DNA of 64,000 bases from Herbiconiux aconitum (GTDB lineage: Bacteria > Actinomycetota > Actinomycetes > Actinomycetales > Microbacteriaceae): contig NZ_JANLCM010000002.1 in assembly GCF_024979235.1 (NCBI RefSeq), positions 930,001 through 994,000 of the forward strand, given 5' to 3'. Below the pieces are notes generated by a model. It saw nothing but the letters and a program-made list of their open reading frames with translations, was not told the origin of the DNA and did no database searches. A program made the translations under genes and the position numbers. This document shows, in pieces, positions 8,805 through 19,352 of the stretch. The stretch's first letter is position 1; every line of letters begins with the position of its first letter.

Positions 8805-11725
8805 AGGCTCGTCATGTGCCGACAGGGCACGGTCGCGCGCTTGCCACGGGCGGGCTGCTCCGCCGCTCCATCCTTGCGGGTCCGGCAGCCACGATCGCGC
8901 TGGCGGTCGTGGTGGGGTTGACGGCGGGGCTCGCCGCGGCCGCACCGGATCTCCTCTCCCGCTCGGCGACCGCAGCCGTGCGGTACGACGTCGCGACGGA
9001 TGCGCCGGCCGATCAGGCCGACGTCATCGCCCAGGCCACCGGTGGGCCCATCACGGGAGCATCGGCCGGCGGCGCGGCATCCACCGGGCTGGCGCCCGAT
9101 GTCGACCCCATCTGGGGTGCTCAGGAAGACGCTCTGCGCGAACTCCGCGACAGTCTCCCGCAGCCGCTCGACGAAGCGCTCGGCGACCCGGAGATCACCG
9201 TGACGAGCGACCGGCTTCCGCTCACCGAACTCCCGGGCCTGCCGCCGACGCGCCATGCCCAGCTCGGCTTCGGGTTCGACCCCCGCTACAGCGACCGGAT
9301 CGAACTCGTCTCCGGCGCTTGGCCCGGCCCTGGCGACGACTTCTTGTCAACCGGCTCTCCGATCGAGGTCGTGCTTTCGCAACCGGTGAGCGACGCGATG
9401 GAGTGGGCAGCCGGCGAGACACGCCAGGTCGTCTTCGGAGACGGGCAGACGCATCCCGTCATCCCCACCGGCATCATCCGGGCGATCGACCCGGACGCCC
9501 CGTACTGGTTGCACAGTCCGACCATCGTGGAGCCAGGGCTCGTGCAAGACGGCTCCGGTGGCACCAGCGTGGTGGCCGAGGCCTTCGTCAATCCCGCCGC
9601 GTGGGTCGCCGCAGCCCGCTTGCCCGTGCACGAGCAGACCCGGATGTGGTTCCCGGCGATCCCGGATGCGCTCACCGTGTCATCGGCACCGGTCGTGAGT
9701 CGCCAGCTCCGCGAGTTCGTGAGTTCGCCGCATCCGATCGCTCCCGCCTCTGCAGCCTCGAACCTGCCGCCCCTGCCCACCGAGCCGGGCGCGCCACCCG
9801 CCCCGCTTCCGGCGTTCGAGCCCGGCGTGACCTCACTCTCGTTCGGCTCTCGACTGCCGACCCTGATCGACGACTCGCTGGCGCGCAACGCCGCCACGAA
9901 CGAGGTGATCGCCATGGCCGTGAGCGGTCCGGTCGGGGTGCTCGCCGGCGTGGTGCTGCTCGGTGCATCCCTGCTCCTGCGGCGGCGGGGCAGCACTCTC
10001 GCGCTGCTCGGCGCCCGCGGCGGGTCTCCCGGCCAGCTCCGCGGCCTGCTCGCGGTCGAAGGAGCGGCCATCGGGCTCGCCGGGGCCGCGATCGGCACGG
10101 CGGCGGGGCTCGCCGTCTCCGCCGCCCTCGTCGGGCCGAGCACGTTCACCATCACTCGTGTGCTCACCGTTGTGGGCATCGGCCTCCTGCTGGCGGTGAT
10201 CCCGGTCGTCGTTCTGGTGCTGCAGGGAGGGCGGAGCCGCGGCGGGCGGTTGGTCGGAGTCGGAGCCGCGACGGAGCCGGGGGCGAACGGGTCGGGAGCG
10301 AACGGGTCGGGAGCGCGCCGCATCCGCTGGATCGCCGACGGCGTCATCCTGCTCGCGACGGCGGCGTCGATCGTCGTGCTCGCCGTCGGTGGGTCGGCCT
10401 CCTCCTCCTCGTCCTCCTCCGGGGCGTCGTTCGACCCGGTGCCCGCCGCAGCACCGCTCCTCATCGCCCTCGCCGTCTGCGCCATCACGGTGCGCGCCTA
10501 CCCCTCGATCCTTCGCTGGACCGCCGCCTGGGCGCGATCCCGATCCGGTGTCGTGGCCTTCGTCGGGGCGACCCGAGCCCGCCGCCGCCCGCCCGGCGGC
10601 ACGGTGCTCGTGTTCGCTGTCGTGATCGGCGTGGGCATCGCCCTGTTCTCGACGGTGTTCCTCAGCACGGTGCGGTCGGGCATCGAGTCCGCGGCGGTCG
10701 CCGATCTGGGCGCCGACATCTCGATCCGCGGACAGGGCATCCCGGAGGCGGTGCTCGACGACGTGGCCGAGGTGCCCGGGGTCGAAGCGACCGCGGCTGT
10801 CTTCGCCGACCAGCCCGTCGTGGTCATCGTCGGCGGCTCGCGCACGCGCATCCGCGCCGTCGTGGTCGACACCGACCGGCTCGCCGAGGTGCAGCGCGGC
10901 CGTCCGGGCGCCATCGCCGTTCCGCCGGGCCTCGCCGCCGACACCGGCGACGGCCAGGACTCCGTCATCCCCGTGTTCGCCTCCGCACCGGCGGTCGCCG
11001 ATCTCGGCGGCGCCGAACCGCGCCTGAACGGGCATCCGCTCGACGTGCTCGCGACCTCGGCCACCGCTGCTCTGCCGTTCACCACCGCGACCTCGTGGCT
11101 TCTGGTCGACCGCGAGAACGGCGCGTCGGTGGTGGGCGACATCACCTCGGCCGAGCGGGTGCTCGTGCGCGTCGCCGCCGATGCCGACACGGCCGAGGTG
11201 GCGAAGGCCGCACAGGCGGTCGTGGACGACGCCACCGGCACCAGCTCCGTGGTCACCACCGCCCAGGACATGGCTCGCTCGACCGCCGCGAATCCGCGGA
11301 TCGCCACGTTGCAGACCGCGCTCCTGTTCGCGATCGGCTTCGCACTGCTGCTGTGCCTCGGCGCGGTCGTGATGACCCTCGCGCTCGGCCGGAGCGCTCG
11401 CGCCCGACTGACCGGACTGATGTCGGCTCTCGGCGCGGATGCCCGTCAGAATCGCGCCCTCGCCGTGTGGGAGATGGCTCCGACCATCCTGATCGCGACC
11501 GTGGGCGGCGTCGTCGCCGGTGCCGCCGCCTCGGCCCTGGTGCTCACGCTCGCGGATCTCACCGCGTTCACGGGAGGCACGGAGAGACCGGGCGTGACAG
11601 TCGACCCGTTGACCGCCGCGAGAGCGGTGGCCGGGTTCCTGGTGGTGGCCGTTGCAACACTCTTGATCAGCACGGTGCGCCGGTCGCGGTCTGCGATCCC
11701 TCGTTCGCCCGGTGAGGAAGGATGA
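8801..11725 (+). CDS. FtsX-like ABC transporter permease (second subunit)
   Basis: 974-aa permease similar in layout to its neighbour: N-terminal membrane helix, Pro-rich extracytoplasmic region (around residues 310-345), a helix cluster, a second extracytoplasmic domain, and C-terminal FtsX helices. The start ATG at 8801 overlaps the previous stop as ATGA, with AGGAGG at 8790-8795. A short internal repeat around 10280-10318 encodes GANGSGANGSGA in a cytoplasmic or loop segment, and a serine run SSSSSSSG follows. Probably forms a heterodimer with the first permease. Confidence 0.88.
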   Translation: MKARHVPTGHGRALATGGLLRRSILAGPAATIALAVVVGLTAGLAAAAPDLLSRSATAAVRYDVATDAPADQADVIAQATGGPITGASAGGAASTGLAPDVDPIWGAQEDALRELRDSLPQPLDEALGDPEITVTSDRLPLTELPGLPPTRHAQLGFGFDPRYSDRIELVSGAWPGPGDDFLSTGSPIEVVLSQPVSDAMEWAAGETRQVVFGDGQTHPVIPTGIIRAIDPDAPYWLHSPTIVEPGLVQDGSGGTSVVAEAFVNPAAWVAAARLPVHEQTRMWFPAIPDALTVSSAPVVSRQLREFVSSPHPIAPASAASNLPPLPTEPGAPPAPLPAFEPGVTSLSFGSRLPTLIDDSLARNAATNEVIAMAVSGPVGVLAGVVLLGASLLLRRRGSTLALLGARGGSPGQLRGLLAVEGAAIGLAGAAIGTAAGLAVSAALVGPSTFTITRVLTVVGIGLLLAVIPVVVLVLQGGRSRGGRLVGVGAATEPGANGSGANGSGARRIRWIADGVILLATAASIVVLAVGGSASSSSSSSGASFDPVPAAAPLLIALAVCAITVRAYPSILRWTAAWARSRSGVVAFVGATRARRRPPGGTVLVFAVVIGVGIALFSTVFLSTVRSGIESAAVADLGADISIRGQGIPEAVLDDVAEVPGVEATAAVFADQPVVVIVGGSRTRIRAVVVDTDRLAEVQRGRPGAIAVPPGLAADTGDGQDSVIPVFASAPAVADLGGAEPRLNGHPLDVLATSATAALPFTTATSWLLVDRENGASVVGDITSAERVLVRVAADADTAEVAKAAQAVVDDATGTSSVVTTAQDMARSTAANPRIATLQTALLFAIGFALLLCLGAVVMTLALGRSARARLTGLMSALGADARQNRALAVWEMAPTILIATVGGVVAGAAASALVLTLADLTAFTGGTERPGVTVDPLTAARAVAGFLVVAVATLLISTVRRSRSAIPRSPGEEG

Positions 11726-11729
11726 CCAG

Positions 11730-12815
11730 ATGACCGTCGAGAGCACCGCATCCGTCGACCCGCACATCCTGTGCGTCGACCTGGTGCGCATCTTCAGCAC
11801 CCGCGGGGTCGAGGTGCAGGCGCTGCAGGGCCTCAACCTGCGCGTGGAACCGGGCGAGATCGTTGCCGTGATCGGAGCCTCGGGCTCGGGCAAGTCGACC
11901 CTGCTCTCCATTCTGTCGGGGCTCGACACGCCGACCGCCGGCTCCGCCAGCGTGGCCGGCCACGACCTGCTCAGCATGGGCGGCCGCGAGCGGGTGCAGT
12001 TCCAGCGTGGCAGCGTGGGATTCGTGTGGCAGCAGACCTCGAAGAACCTGCTCCCCTACCTCACCGCGGCCGAGAACATCGAGGCGGTCACCGCGATCGC
12101 CCGGAGCGGTGCCGCCCGCGACCGCCGCCGGCGCACCGACGAGCTGGTGGAGTTGCTCGAGCTCGGCGACATCCGGAACCGGCGACCGGATCAGCTCTCG
12201 GGCGGACAGCAGCAGCGCGTGGCCATCGCGGTCGCCATCGCCAACGAGCCGCGCGTGCTGCTCGCCGACGAGCCGACCGGTGAGCTCGACGAGGCGTCGA
12301 GCGTCGACGTTCTCGACGCCCTGCGTTCGGTCAACGAGTCGCGCGGCGTCACCACGCTCATCGTGACGCACGACCCGTCGGTGTCGTCGCACGTTCGGCG
12401 TACCGTGCAGATCCGCGACGGCCGCACCTCGACCGAGGTGCTGCGCAGCACCCGCATCGCCGACGACGGGTCGGAGCACGCCGTCGCCGAGGAGTTCGCC
12501 GTTCTCGACCGGGTGGGCCGCTTGCAGCTGCCCGAGAACTTCACCACCGAGCTGGGCCTCCGCGATCGGGTGCGCCTGGCGCTCGAGAGCGATCACGTCG
12601 GGGTGTACTCGGGTGATTCCGCCGCCCCGCCCCGGGCTCTGAACCGCACCACCCGGCCCCGCTCGACGGTCGAGACCGTGCCAACACCCGCGCCCGCCGT
12701 CGAGGCCTCTGCGTCGCCCGGCTACCCCACGGAACCGGCCTCCGTGCCACGCCGGCGCGCGCGCCACGCCGGGCCGTTGGAGCAGCCCGCCACCCCACAG
12801 GAGGAGACCCCGTGA
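11730..12815 (+). CDS. ABC transporter ATPase with long C-terminal extension
   Basis: MacB/LolD-like ATPase, 361 aa. Walker A GASGSGKS is at residues 49-56, followed by the signature LSGGQQQR, Walker B VLLADEPTGELDE and the switch His in VTHDPS. The ABC domain ends near residue 235; about 125 more residues follow, including a folded-looking stretch (FAVLDRVGRLQLPENFTTEL) and then a Pro/Arg-rich tail. That extension is unusual for this family. The ATG at 11730 has AGGAAGGA 8 nt upstream; the GTG at 11712 would lie inside the previous gene. Confidence 0.92.
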   Translation: MTVESTASVDPHILCVDLVRIFSTRGVEVQALQGLNLRVEPGEIVAVIGASGSGKSTLLSILSGLDTPTAGSASVAGHDLLSMGGRERVQFQRGSVGFVWQQTSKNLLPYLTAAENIEAVTAIARSGAARDRRRRTDELVELLELGDIRNRRPDQLSGGQQQRVAIAVAIANEPRVLLADEPTGELDEASSVDVLDALRSVNESRGVTTLIVTHDPSVSSHVRRTVQIRDGRTSTEVLRSTRIADDGSEHAVAEEFAVLDRVGRLQLPENFTTELGLRDRVRLALESDHVGVYSGDSAAPPRALNRTTRPRSTVETVPTPAPAVEASASPGYPTEPASVPRRRARHAGPLEQPATPQEETP

Positions 12816-13609
12816 CCGATCCGACAGCGAACACGGCGCCGCATCCGCCGACTACAGCACGAACGGCGCCGGCCCGCGCGCGCAGCGCAACCGGCTCAGC
12901 ATCCGGGCCCGCCACCACCCCGCCCGTGCTCAGCGCGCGCGGCCTCACCCGCGTGTTCACCACCCCCGCCGGTGAGGTGCGCGCCTGCGACGACATCTCG
13001 TTCGACGTCGCCCCCGGCGAACTGGTGGTGGTGCGCGGCCCCTCAGGGGCGGGCAAGACGACACTGCTCAACCTGGTGGGCACCCTCGACCAACCCACCT
13101 CGGGCTCGATCGAGATCGACGGAGTGGCCGTCGCAGGCCTCGACGCCGACAGCGTCGCCCGGTTGCGGCGCGACGCCCTGGGCTTCGTGTTCCAGGGCTT
13201 CGGCCTGCTCGACGTGCTCACGGCCGCCGAGAACGTCGAGGTGCCGCTGCGGCTGCGTCGAACGGATGCCGCCGAGCGCGACGCCCGGGTGCGCGAAGCC
13301 CTCCGCACGGTCGGTCTCGCGGATCACGCCGATCAGCTGCCCGACGAGCTCTCCGGCGGTCAGCAGCAGCGGGTCGGCATCGCGCGAGCACTCGTCGCGA
13401 ATCCGCGCCTGCTCCTCGCCGACGAGCCCACCGGTCAGCTGGACAGTCAGAACGCGCAGATCGTGATGGATCTCATCGCCGAGCTGGTGCACCAGCGCGG
13501 GGTCGCTGCCGTCGTGGCGACGCACGACCCCGTGTTCGCGGCGCGTGCCGACCGCGTCATCGAGCTCCGCGACGGCCGTCAGCAGCCGCGCAAGAACGAC
13601 GTGAAGTAG
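12812..13609 (+). CDS. ABC transporter ATPase (second)
   Basis: 265-aa MacB/LolD-type ATPase with a 37-residue Pro/Ala/Thr-rich N-terminal lead, then Walker A GPSGAGKT (76-83), signature LSGGQQQR, Walker B LLLADEPTGQLD and switch His in ATHDPVF. The GTG start overlaps the previous stop (GTGA) and is preceded by GGAGGAG. Two different ATPases plus two different permeases imply a heteromeric exporter. A hairpin directly follows the stop. Confidence 0.93.
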   Translation: MTDPTANTAPHPPTTARTAPARARSATGSASGPATTPPVLSARGLTRVFTTPAGEVRACDDISFDVAPGELVVVRGPSGAGKTTLLNLVGTLDQPTSGSIEIDGVAVAGLDADSVARLRRDALGFVFQGFGLLDVLTAAENVEVPLRLRRTDAAERDARVREALRTVGLADHADQLPDELSGGQQQRVGIARALVANPRLLLADEPTGQLDSQNAQIVMDLIAELVHQRGVAAVVATHDPVFAARADRVIELRDGRQQPRKNDVK

Positions 13610-13651
13610 CGCAAAGTCGCCCTTACGAAGCCCGCAAAGGCGACTTTGCGC
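13609..13651. terminator. Hairpin between ABC operon and leuA
   Basis: Perfect inverted repeat GCGCAAAGTCGCC (13609-13621) and its complement (13639-13651) with a 17-nt loop. It begins on the last base of the ABC operon stop codon and lies about 30 bp from the end of the opposing leuA, so it probably serves both. No T-run follows. Confidence 0.65.
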
Positions 13652-13681
13652 GACCTGGCGAGCACCCGCGGGTGCTCGAGA

Positions 13682-15564
<1,883 letters not shown>

Positions 15565-15586
15565 GGGGTCAGCGTATCACGGAGCC

Positions 15587-16309
15587 CTACGGGGCCACCC
15601 GCCCGTTGGCGTCGAAAGCCGCTGCCGTCAGAGGCATCAACTCGGCCCAAACGGCCTCCATCTTCTCGGCGCACATCTCGATCTCGCGCTGCGGGAAGCT
15701 CGGAAAGTGTGTGTCGGCGCGCTTCGTGCGCAGCGACAAGAAGTTCATCAGCGAGCGGGCGTTCATCGTGACGTACATCGACGAGTAGATGTTCAGCGGC
15801 AGCACGATGCGCGCGACCTCGCGGGCGATGCCGGCTTCGAGCATCCGTTCGTACGACTCGAAGGCGGCGGTGCAGACGGCACGCACCTCCTCGGTCACGA
15901 GCTCGGTCTGCGACGGCGTGCCGGGCAGGAAGTCGTAGGCGCCGGGCTTGCCCACCTGCACGAGGTTGCGCGACGCGCCGGGCACATAGAACACCGGACG
16001 CAGCTCCCGGTAGCGGCCCGATTCCTCGTTGTAGCTCGCGATGCGGTGCCGCATGAACTCACGGAACACGAAGATCGGCGCCTGCACGTAGAAGGTCATC
16101 GAGTTGTGCTCGAACGGCGAACCGTGCCGGTCGCGCATCAGGTAGTTGATGAGACCCCGGTCGCGCTTCGGGTCGGCCTCCTCCCCGGATTCGGCCGACG
16201 AGAGCGTCTGCTCGCCCTGCGTCGACACACGCGCCGCGAACAGCACATCGGAATCGTGGGCACTCGAGCGCACCAGCTCGACGGTCACATCGCTTCGGAA
16301 CTCGATCAC
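15587..16309 (-). CDS. thyX: FAD-dependent thymidylate synthase
   Basis: Makes dTMP from dUMP using methylene-THF and FAD. The 240-aa protein has the diagnostic ThyX motif RHRIASYNEES at residues 87-97 (RHR-x7-S), plus the dUMP-binding region SLRTKRADTHF near the end. The start is GTG at 16309; TATGGT ends 5 nt upstream and there is no ribosome site, so translation is probably leaderless. The longer open frame towards 17020 passes through the divergent thioredoxin gene and was rejected. ThyX near dapB is the usual actinobacterial setting. Confidence 0.97.
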   Translation of the reverse strand: MIEFRSDVTVELVRSSAHDSDVLFAARVSTQGEQTLSSAESGEEADPKRDRGLINYLMRDRHGSPFEHNSMTFYVQAPIFVFREFMRHRIASYNEESGRYRELRPVFYVPGASRNLVQVGKPGAYDFLPGTPSQTELVTEEVRAVCTAAFESYERMLEAGIAREVARIVLPLNIYSSMYVTMNARSLMNFLSLRTKRADTHFPSFPQREIEMCAEKMEAVWAELMPLTAAAFDANGRVAP

Positions 16310-16365
16310 ACTTGACCATAGCTGCCGGAGGGCCCGTGCTTCGCGCGGGCTCTCCGGGCGTCGCC

Positions 16366-16470
16366 GGTCCCTGCCCGGCGCCGCGCGACATGTTCCGGTG
16401 AGGTCGCTTCGCGGCCTCGCCGTCACCCTGGGTCGTTGAGTAAGGCCTGTTGCGTTCGAATTTCGTTTCG
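16366..16470 (+). repeat. Dispersed structured repeat, partial copy A
   Basis: Lies in the divergent gap between thyX and the thioredoxin gene. It contains the module GCGCGACATGTTC, the UUCG-type hairpin GAGGTCGCTTCGCGGCCTC and TCACCCTGGGTCG, in the same order as the full copies. It then continues with a segment (GAGTAAGGCCTGTTGCGT) that matches the left end of the copy at 23.28 kb. The middle of the full element is missing here. Confidence 0.7.
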
Positions 16471-16564
16471 CTCTTCCTCCCTTTCCTCTGCTCTGCTGTG
16501 CTCTGGTCGTAACAATCGTCATGAACGGATGCGACGGGGCGGGGCCGCCTACGCTGCGATCACC

Positions 16565-17002
16565 ATGAATCTTCTCGTCGTCATCGCGTTCCTCATCGGC
16601 CTCGTCGCCGTGAGCACCCTCGTGGGCTTCGCATGGAAGTCGCGGCAGGGCGCCGCTCGCGCCGTGGCGGCACAGCCATCCGTGCCACCCGAGCTCTTCG
16701 ACGCCGCCGCCGGAACCACACCACCCCGATTCGGCGAGCGGGCGACCCTGGTGCAGTTCTCCACCGAGTTCTGCTCGGGCTGCCCCGCCACCCGCCGCGT
16801 TCTCGCCGAGATCTCGACCCGCACGAGCGGTGTCTCCTACCTCGACGTCGACGTCACCCACCGGCCCGATCTGGTGCAGCGCTTCAGCATCCTGCAGACC
16901 CCGACCACGCTCATCCTCGACCGCGACGGAGTGGTTCGCACCCGCATCGGCGGCGCGGTGCGCCGGGCCGTGGTGGAGACCCGATTGAAGGAGCTCGCAT
17001 GA
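16565..17002 (+). CDS. Membrane-anchored thioredoxin-like protein
   Basis: 145 aa with an N-terminal membrane anchor (LLVVIAFLIGLVAVSTLVGF, residues 3-22), then a thioredoxin fold with a CSGC redox motif (Cys70, Cys73) and the cis-Pro loop QTPTTLILDRDG. The redox domain is probably extracytoplasmic. It overlaps the following DUF4395 gene (ATGA); this pair recurs in actinobacteria and suggests a thiol-redox couple in the membrane. A TACGCT hexamer ends about 10 nt before the ATG. Confidence 0.85.
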   Translation: MNLLVVIAFLIGLVAVSTLVGFAWKSRQGAARAVAAQPSVPPELFDAAAGTTPPRFGERATLVQFSTEFCSGCPATRRVLAEISTRTSGVSYLDVDVTHRPDLVQRFSILQTPTTLILDRDGVVRTRIGGAVRRAVVETRLKELA

Positions 17003-17472
17003 TCGACCCCCGCGCCCCACGGTTCACGGCCGGCATCACCGCCGTTCTGCTGCTGGTCACGATCGTGCTGAGTTTCGCCTATCCCACCGATACGCAGTTA
17101 GCGCCGGTGGCACGCATCCTCTCCCCCGCCTTCCTGCTGCTGGCCGCCCTCAGCCTCCTCTTCCTCTGGGGCGCCACCGCCGGCGTCAAGCGGCACCCCT
17201 TCGGCTGGTTGTTCCGCACGCTGGTGCGACCGAGGCTGGCCCCTCCGGCCGAACTCGAAGACCCGAAGCCGCCGACCTTCGCGCAGCTCGTCGGCTTCAT
17301 CGTGACGCTCGCCGGTCTCGTGCTCGGAGCGCTCGGCGTGCCGTTCGCCATCACCATCTTCGCCTCGCTCGCCTTCGTGGCGGCCTTCCTCAACTCCGTC
17401 TTCGGCTACTGCATCGGCTGCCAGCTCTACCTGCTTCTCATCCGGGTGAGGCCGGTTTCGCCCCGCACCTGA
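16999..17472 (+). CDS. DUF4395 membrane protein
   Basis: 157-aa membrane protein with four hydrophobic segments (around residues 12-30, 43-60, 98-118 and 118-136). The DUF4395 hallmark is the C-terminal motif GYCIGCQLY, with two cysteines three residues apart near residue 140. The ATG at 16999 overlaps the thioredoxin stop and has AAGGAG six bases upstream. The CxxC next to a membrane thioredoxin suggests electron transfer between the two; the substrate is unknown. Confidence 0.85.
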   Translation: MIDPRAPRFTAGITAVLLLVTIVLSFAYPTDTQLAPVARILSPAFLLLAALSLLFLWGATAGVKRHPFGWLFRTLVRPRLAPPAELEDPKPPTFAQLVGFIVTLAGLVLGALGVPFAITIFASLAFVAAFLNSVFGYCIGCQLYLLLIRVRPVSPRT

Positions 17473-17481
17473 GGAAATGGC

Positions 17482-17510
17482 CTGACGCTTCGGGCGAAAG
17501 CGAATAGTCT
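17482..17510 (+). promoter_or_regulatory. Promoter of the OsmC gene
   Basis: CTGACG at 17482-17487, a 17-bp spacer, and TAGTCT at 17505-17510, about 27 bp before the ATG. The spacing is ideal for a housekeeping sigma factor. A GGAGAGG ribosome site follows, so this transcript has a normal leader. Confidence 0.5.
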
Positions 17511-17537
17511 GGACGCACCGACGGAGAGGTATGTCCC

Positions 17538-17969
17538 ATGACTGTCACCAGCGAGTCCACGACCGTATGGCGCGGAGATCTGCTCACCGGGTCGGGAACG
17601 ACCACGCTCGACACCTCGAAGGCCGGCACCTTCGCCGTGAACTGGAAGGCGCGTTCCGAAGGAGAGGGGGCCGACAGCGTCACCACACCCGAGGAGTTGC
17701 TCGGCGCGGCGCACGCCTCCTGCTTCTCGATGGCGTTCGCGAACGCCCTGGCCCGCTTCGGGTCGAGGCCGGAGTCGTTGCAGACCACGGCCGCCGTCAC
17801 CTTCGACCCCGCCGAAGGCGTCACCGGAAGCCACCTGCTGGTGAGCGCGGTCGTTCCCGGCATCTCGGAGACCGACTTCCAACGCATCGCCGAGGAGGCG
17901 AAGGCCGGCTGCCCGATCTCGCGTGCCCTGGCGGGCATCCCGATCACCCTCGAAGCGAGCCTCGCGTAG
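17538..17969 (+). CDS. OsmC-family peroxiredoxin-like protein
   Basis: 143-aa OsmC/Ohr-type protein expected to reduce organic hydroperoxides with a Cys pair. The two catalytic cysteines are Cys62 (AHASCFSMA) and Cys125 (KAGCPIS), placed as in the family. The ATG at 17538 follows GGAGAGG. It lies just after the thioredoxin/DUF4395 pair, making a small thiol-redox cluster, but has its own promoter. Confidence 0.92.
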   Translation: MTVTSESTTVWRGDLLTGSGTTTLDTSKAGTFAVNWKARSEGEGADSVTTPEELLGAAHASCFSMAFANALARFGSRPESLQTTAAVTFDPAEGVTGSHLLVSAVVPGISETDFQRIAEEAKAGCPISRALAGIPITLEASLA

Positions 17970-18009
17970 TGATCGCACCGGGGATCGTCACGGCGGCGAG
18001 GACGAGCTG

Positions 18010-18903
18010 ATGACCGAACCGCGCACCGTGCTCATCGCCGGTGGTTCGGGCTTCATCGGAACCGAGCTCGCCGCCCAGCTCCGCGCCGACGGGCACACCG
18101 TGCTGATCCTCGTGCGCCGCCCGGCGCGCACCCCGCTGGAGCGCACCTGGGACCCGGAGGCCCGCTGGATCAAGTCCAGCATCATCGACGGCGCAGATGC
18201 CGTGGTGAACCTCTCCGGCGCTTCCATCGCGAGATTGCCGTGGACGCTGTCGTACAAGCGGGAGATCCTGCAGTCGCGCATCCAGGCCACCTCGACGCTC
18301 GCCGATGCGATCCTGCGTTCGGAATCGCCGCCCGACGTCTTCATCAGCGGCTCGGCCGTCGGCTTCTACGGAGACCGGCCCGGTGAGTTGCTGACCGAGG
18401 CCGCGCCGGCCGGCGATGGCTTCCTCGCCAAAGTCGCGGATGCCTGGGAGCGCGCGGCAGCACCGGCCGCGGCTCGCACACGGGTCGTCGTCGTGCGCAC
18501 CGGACTGGTGGTGGGAGCGGGCGGTGGCGCCCTGAAGCCCCTGAGACTGATGGCCAAGGCCGGCCTCGCCGGGCCGCTCGGCACGGGCGATCAGGTCTGG
18601 CCGTGGATCGGCCTCTACGACGAAGCCGCCGCCATCCGGCACCTGCTGAACTCGTCGCTCGACGGCCCGGTGAACCTCGTAGGCCCGGAGCCCGCCGCCG
18701 CGAGTCTGGTGGTGCGCGAACTGGCCGAGCAGCTGCACCGGCCGTACTGGCTCCGCGCGCCGGCCTGGGCGCTGAAGGCGGCTCTGGCTGACGCGGGCAA
18801 AGACCTCCTACTGTCCGATCAGGATGTCTCGAGCCAGCGCCTCGCGGCCGACGGCTTCACCTTCCGCGACGACACCCTCGAGAAGGCCCTGGCCGCCGTC
18901 TAG
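18010..18903 (+). CDS. TIGR01777-type NAD-dependent epimerase (SulA/YfcH-like)
   Basis: 297-aa extended SDR-like protein. N-terminal nucleotide-binding motif GGSGFIGTELAAQL, then NLSGASIA, SGSAVGFYGDRP (replacing the usual YxxxK region) and a C-terminal domain ending in LEKALAAV, all typical of the TIGR01777 group. Its substrate is not known in general. The ATG at 18010 follows GACGAGCTG; the longer frame from 17923 would overlap osmC. Confidence 0.9.
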   Translation: MTEPRTVLIAGGSGFIGTELAAQLRADGHTVLILVRRPARTPLERTWDPEARWIKSSIIDGADAVVNLSGASIARLPWTLSYKREILQSRIQATSTLADAILRSESPPDVFISGSAVGFYGDRPGELLTEAAPAGDGFLAKVADAWERAAAPAAARTRVVVVRTGLVVGAGGGALKPLRLMAKAGLAGPLGTGDQVWPWIGLYDEAAAIRHLLNSSLDGPVNLVGPEPAAASLVVRELAEQLHRPYWLRAPAWALKAALADAGKDLLLSDQDVSSQRLAADGFTFRDDTLEKALAAV

Positions 18904-18908
18904 AGCAG

Positions 18909-19352
18909 CTAACGCCCCTTGCGTTCCAGGGCGATCGCCGTGCGCAGAGCCCCGCGCGCACGACGGCGGTCGCCGCTGGCGTCGTAGGCGAGGCCCAGTC
19001 GGAACCAGGCGCGCCAGTCGGTCTCGTCGGCCTCGACGGCGTCGCGGTACTGCGGGAACTCCTCGTCGGCGGCCGCGCGGAGTGGCCTCCCGCTCGCTTT
19101 CTTCGGCAGGTCGTCGACCGGCAGCTCGCCTTCCCTCTCGAGCTGCTCGACGAGGCGCTGGGTGCGCATCCCGAACATCAGCTCGCGCACGAGCGCCCAA
19201 GCGCCGACGATCGGCAGGATGATGAGTGCCACCCCGATCCCGATCGCGATCGGCACCCCCGTCAGCACGAACTGCACGGCGCGCACCCCGACGAGCACGA
19301 TGTAGACGGCCAGCAGCACCGCCATCAGGAGGGCGGCGAAGCGGTTCTTCAC
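18909..19352 (-). CDS. Membrane protein with TPR-like C-terminus
   Basis: 147 aa. Two hydrophobic segments (about residues 7-28 and 33-55) are followed by a soluble part whose end (DWRAWFRLGLAYDASGDRRRARGALRTA) has the spacing of a tetratricopeptide repeat. GTG at 19352 overlaps the dapB TGA (GTGA), so the two are co-translated. This small TPR protein next to dapB is common in actinobacteria; function unknown. Confidence 0.82.
   Translation of the reverse strand: MKNRFAALLMAVLLAVYIVLVGVRAVQFVLTGVPIAIGIGVALIILPIVGAWALVRELMFGMRTQRLVEQLEREGELPVDDLPKKASGRPLRAAADEEFPQYRDAVEADETDWRAWFRLGLAYDASGDRRRARGALRTAIALERKGR

Noticed and set aside
10277-10318. Short repeat in the second permease gene
   Set aside because: Only about two and a half 15-bp units in frame in a loop region; low information.
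8752-11715. 987-codon plus-strand frame
   Set aside because: Shadow of the second permease, with very high Arg content and no domain.
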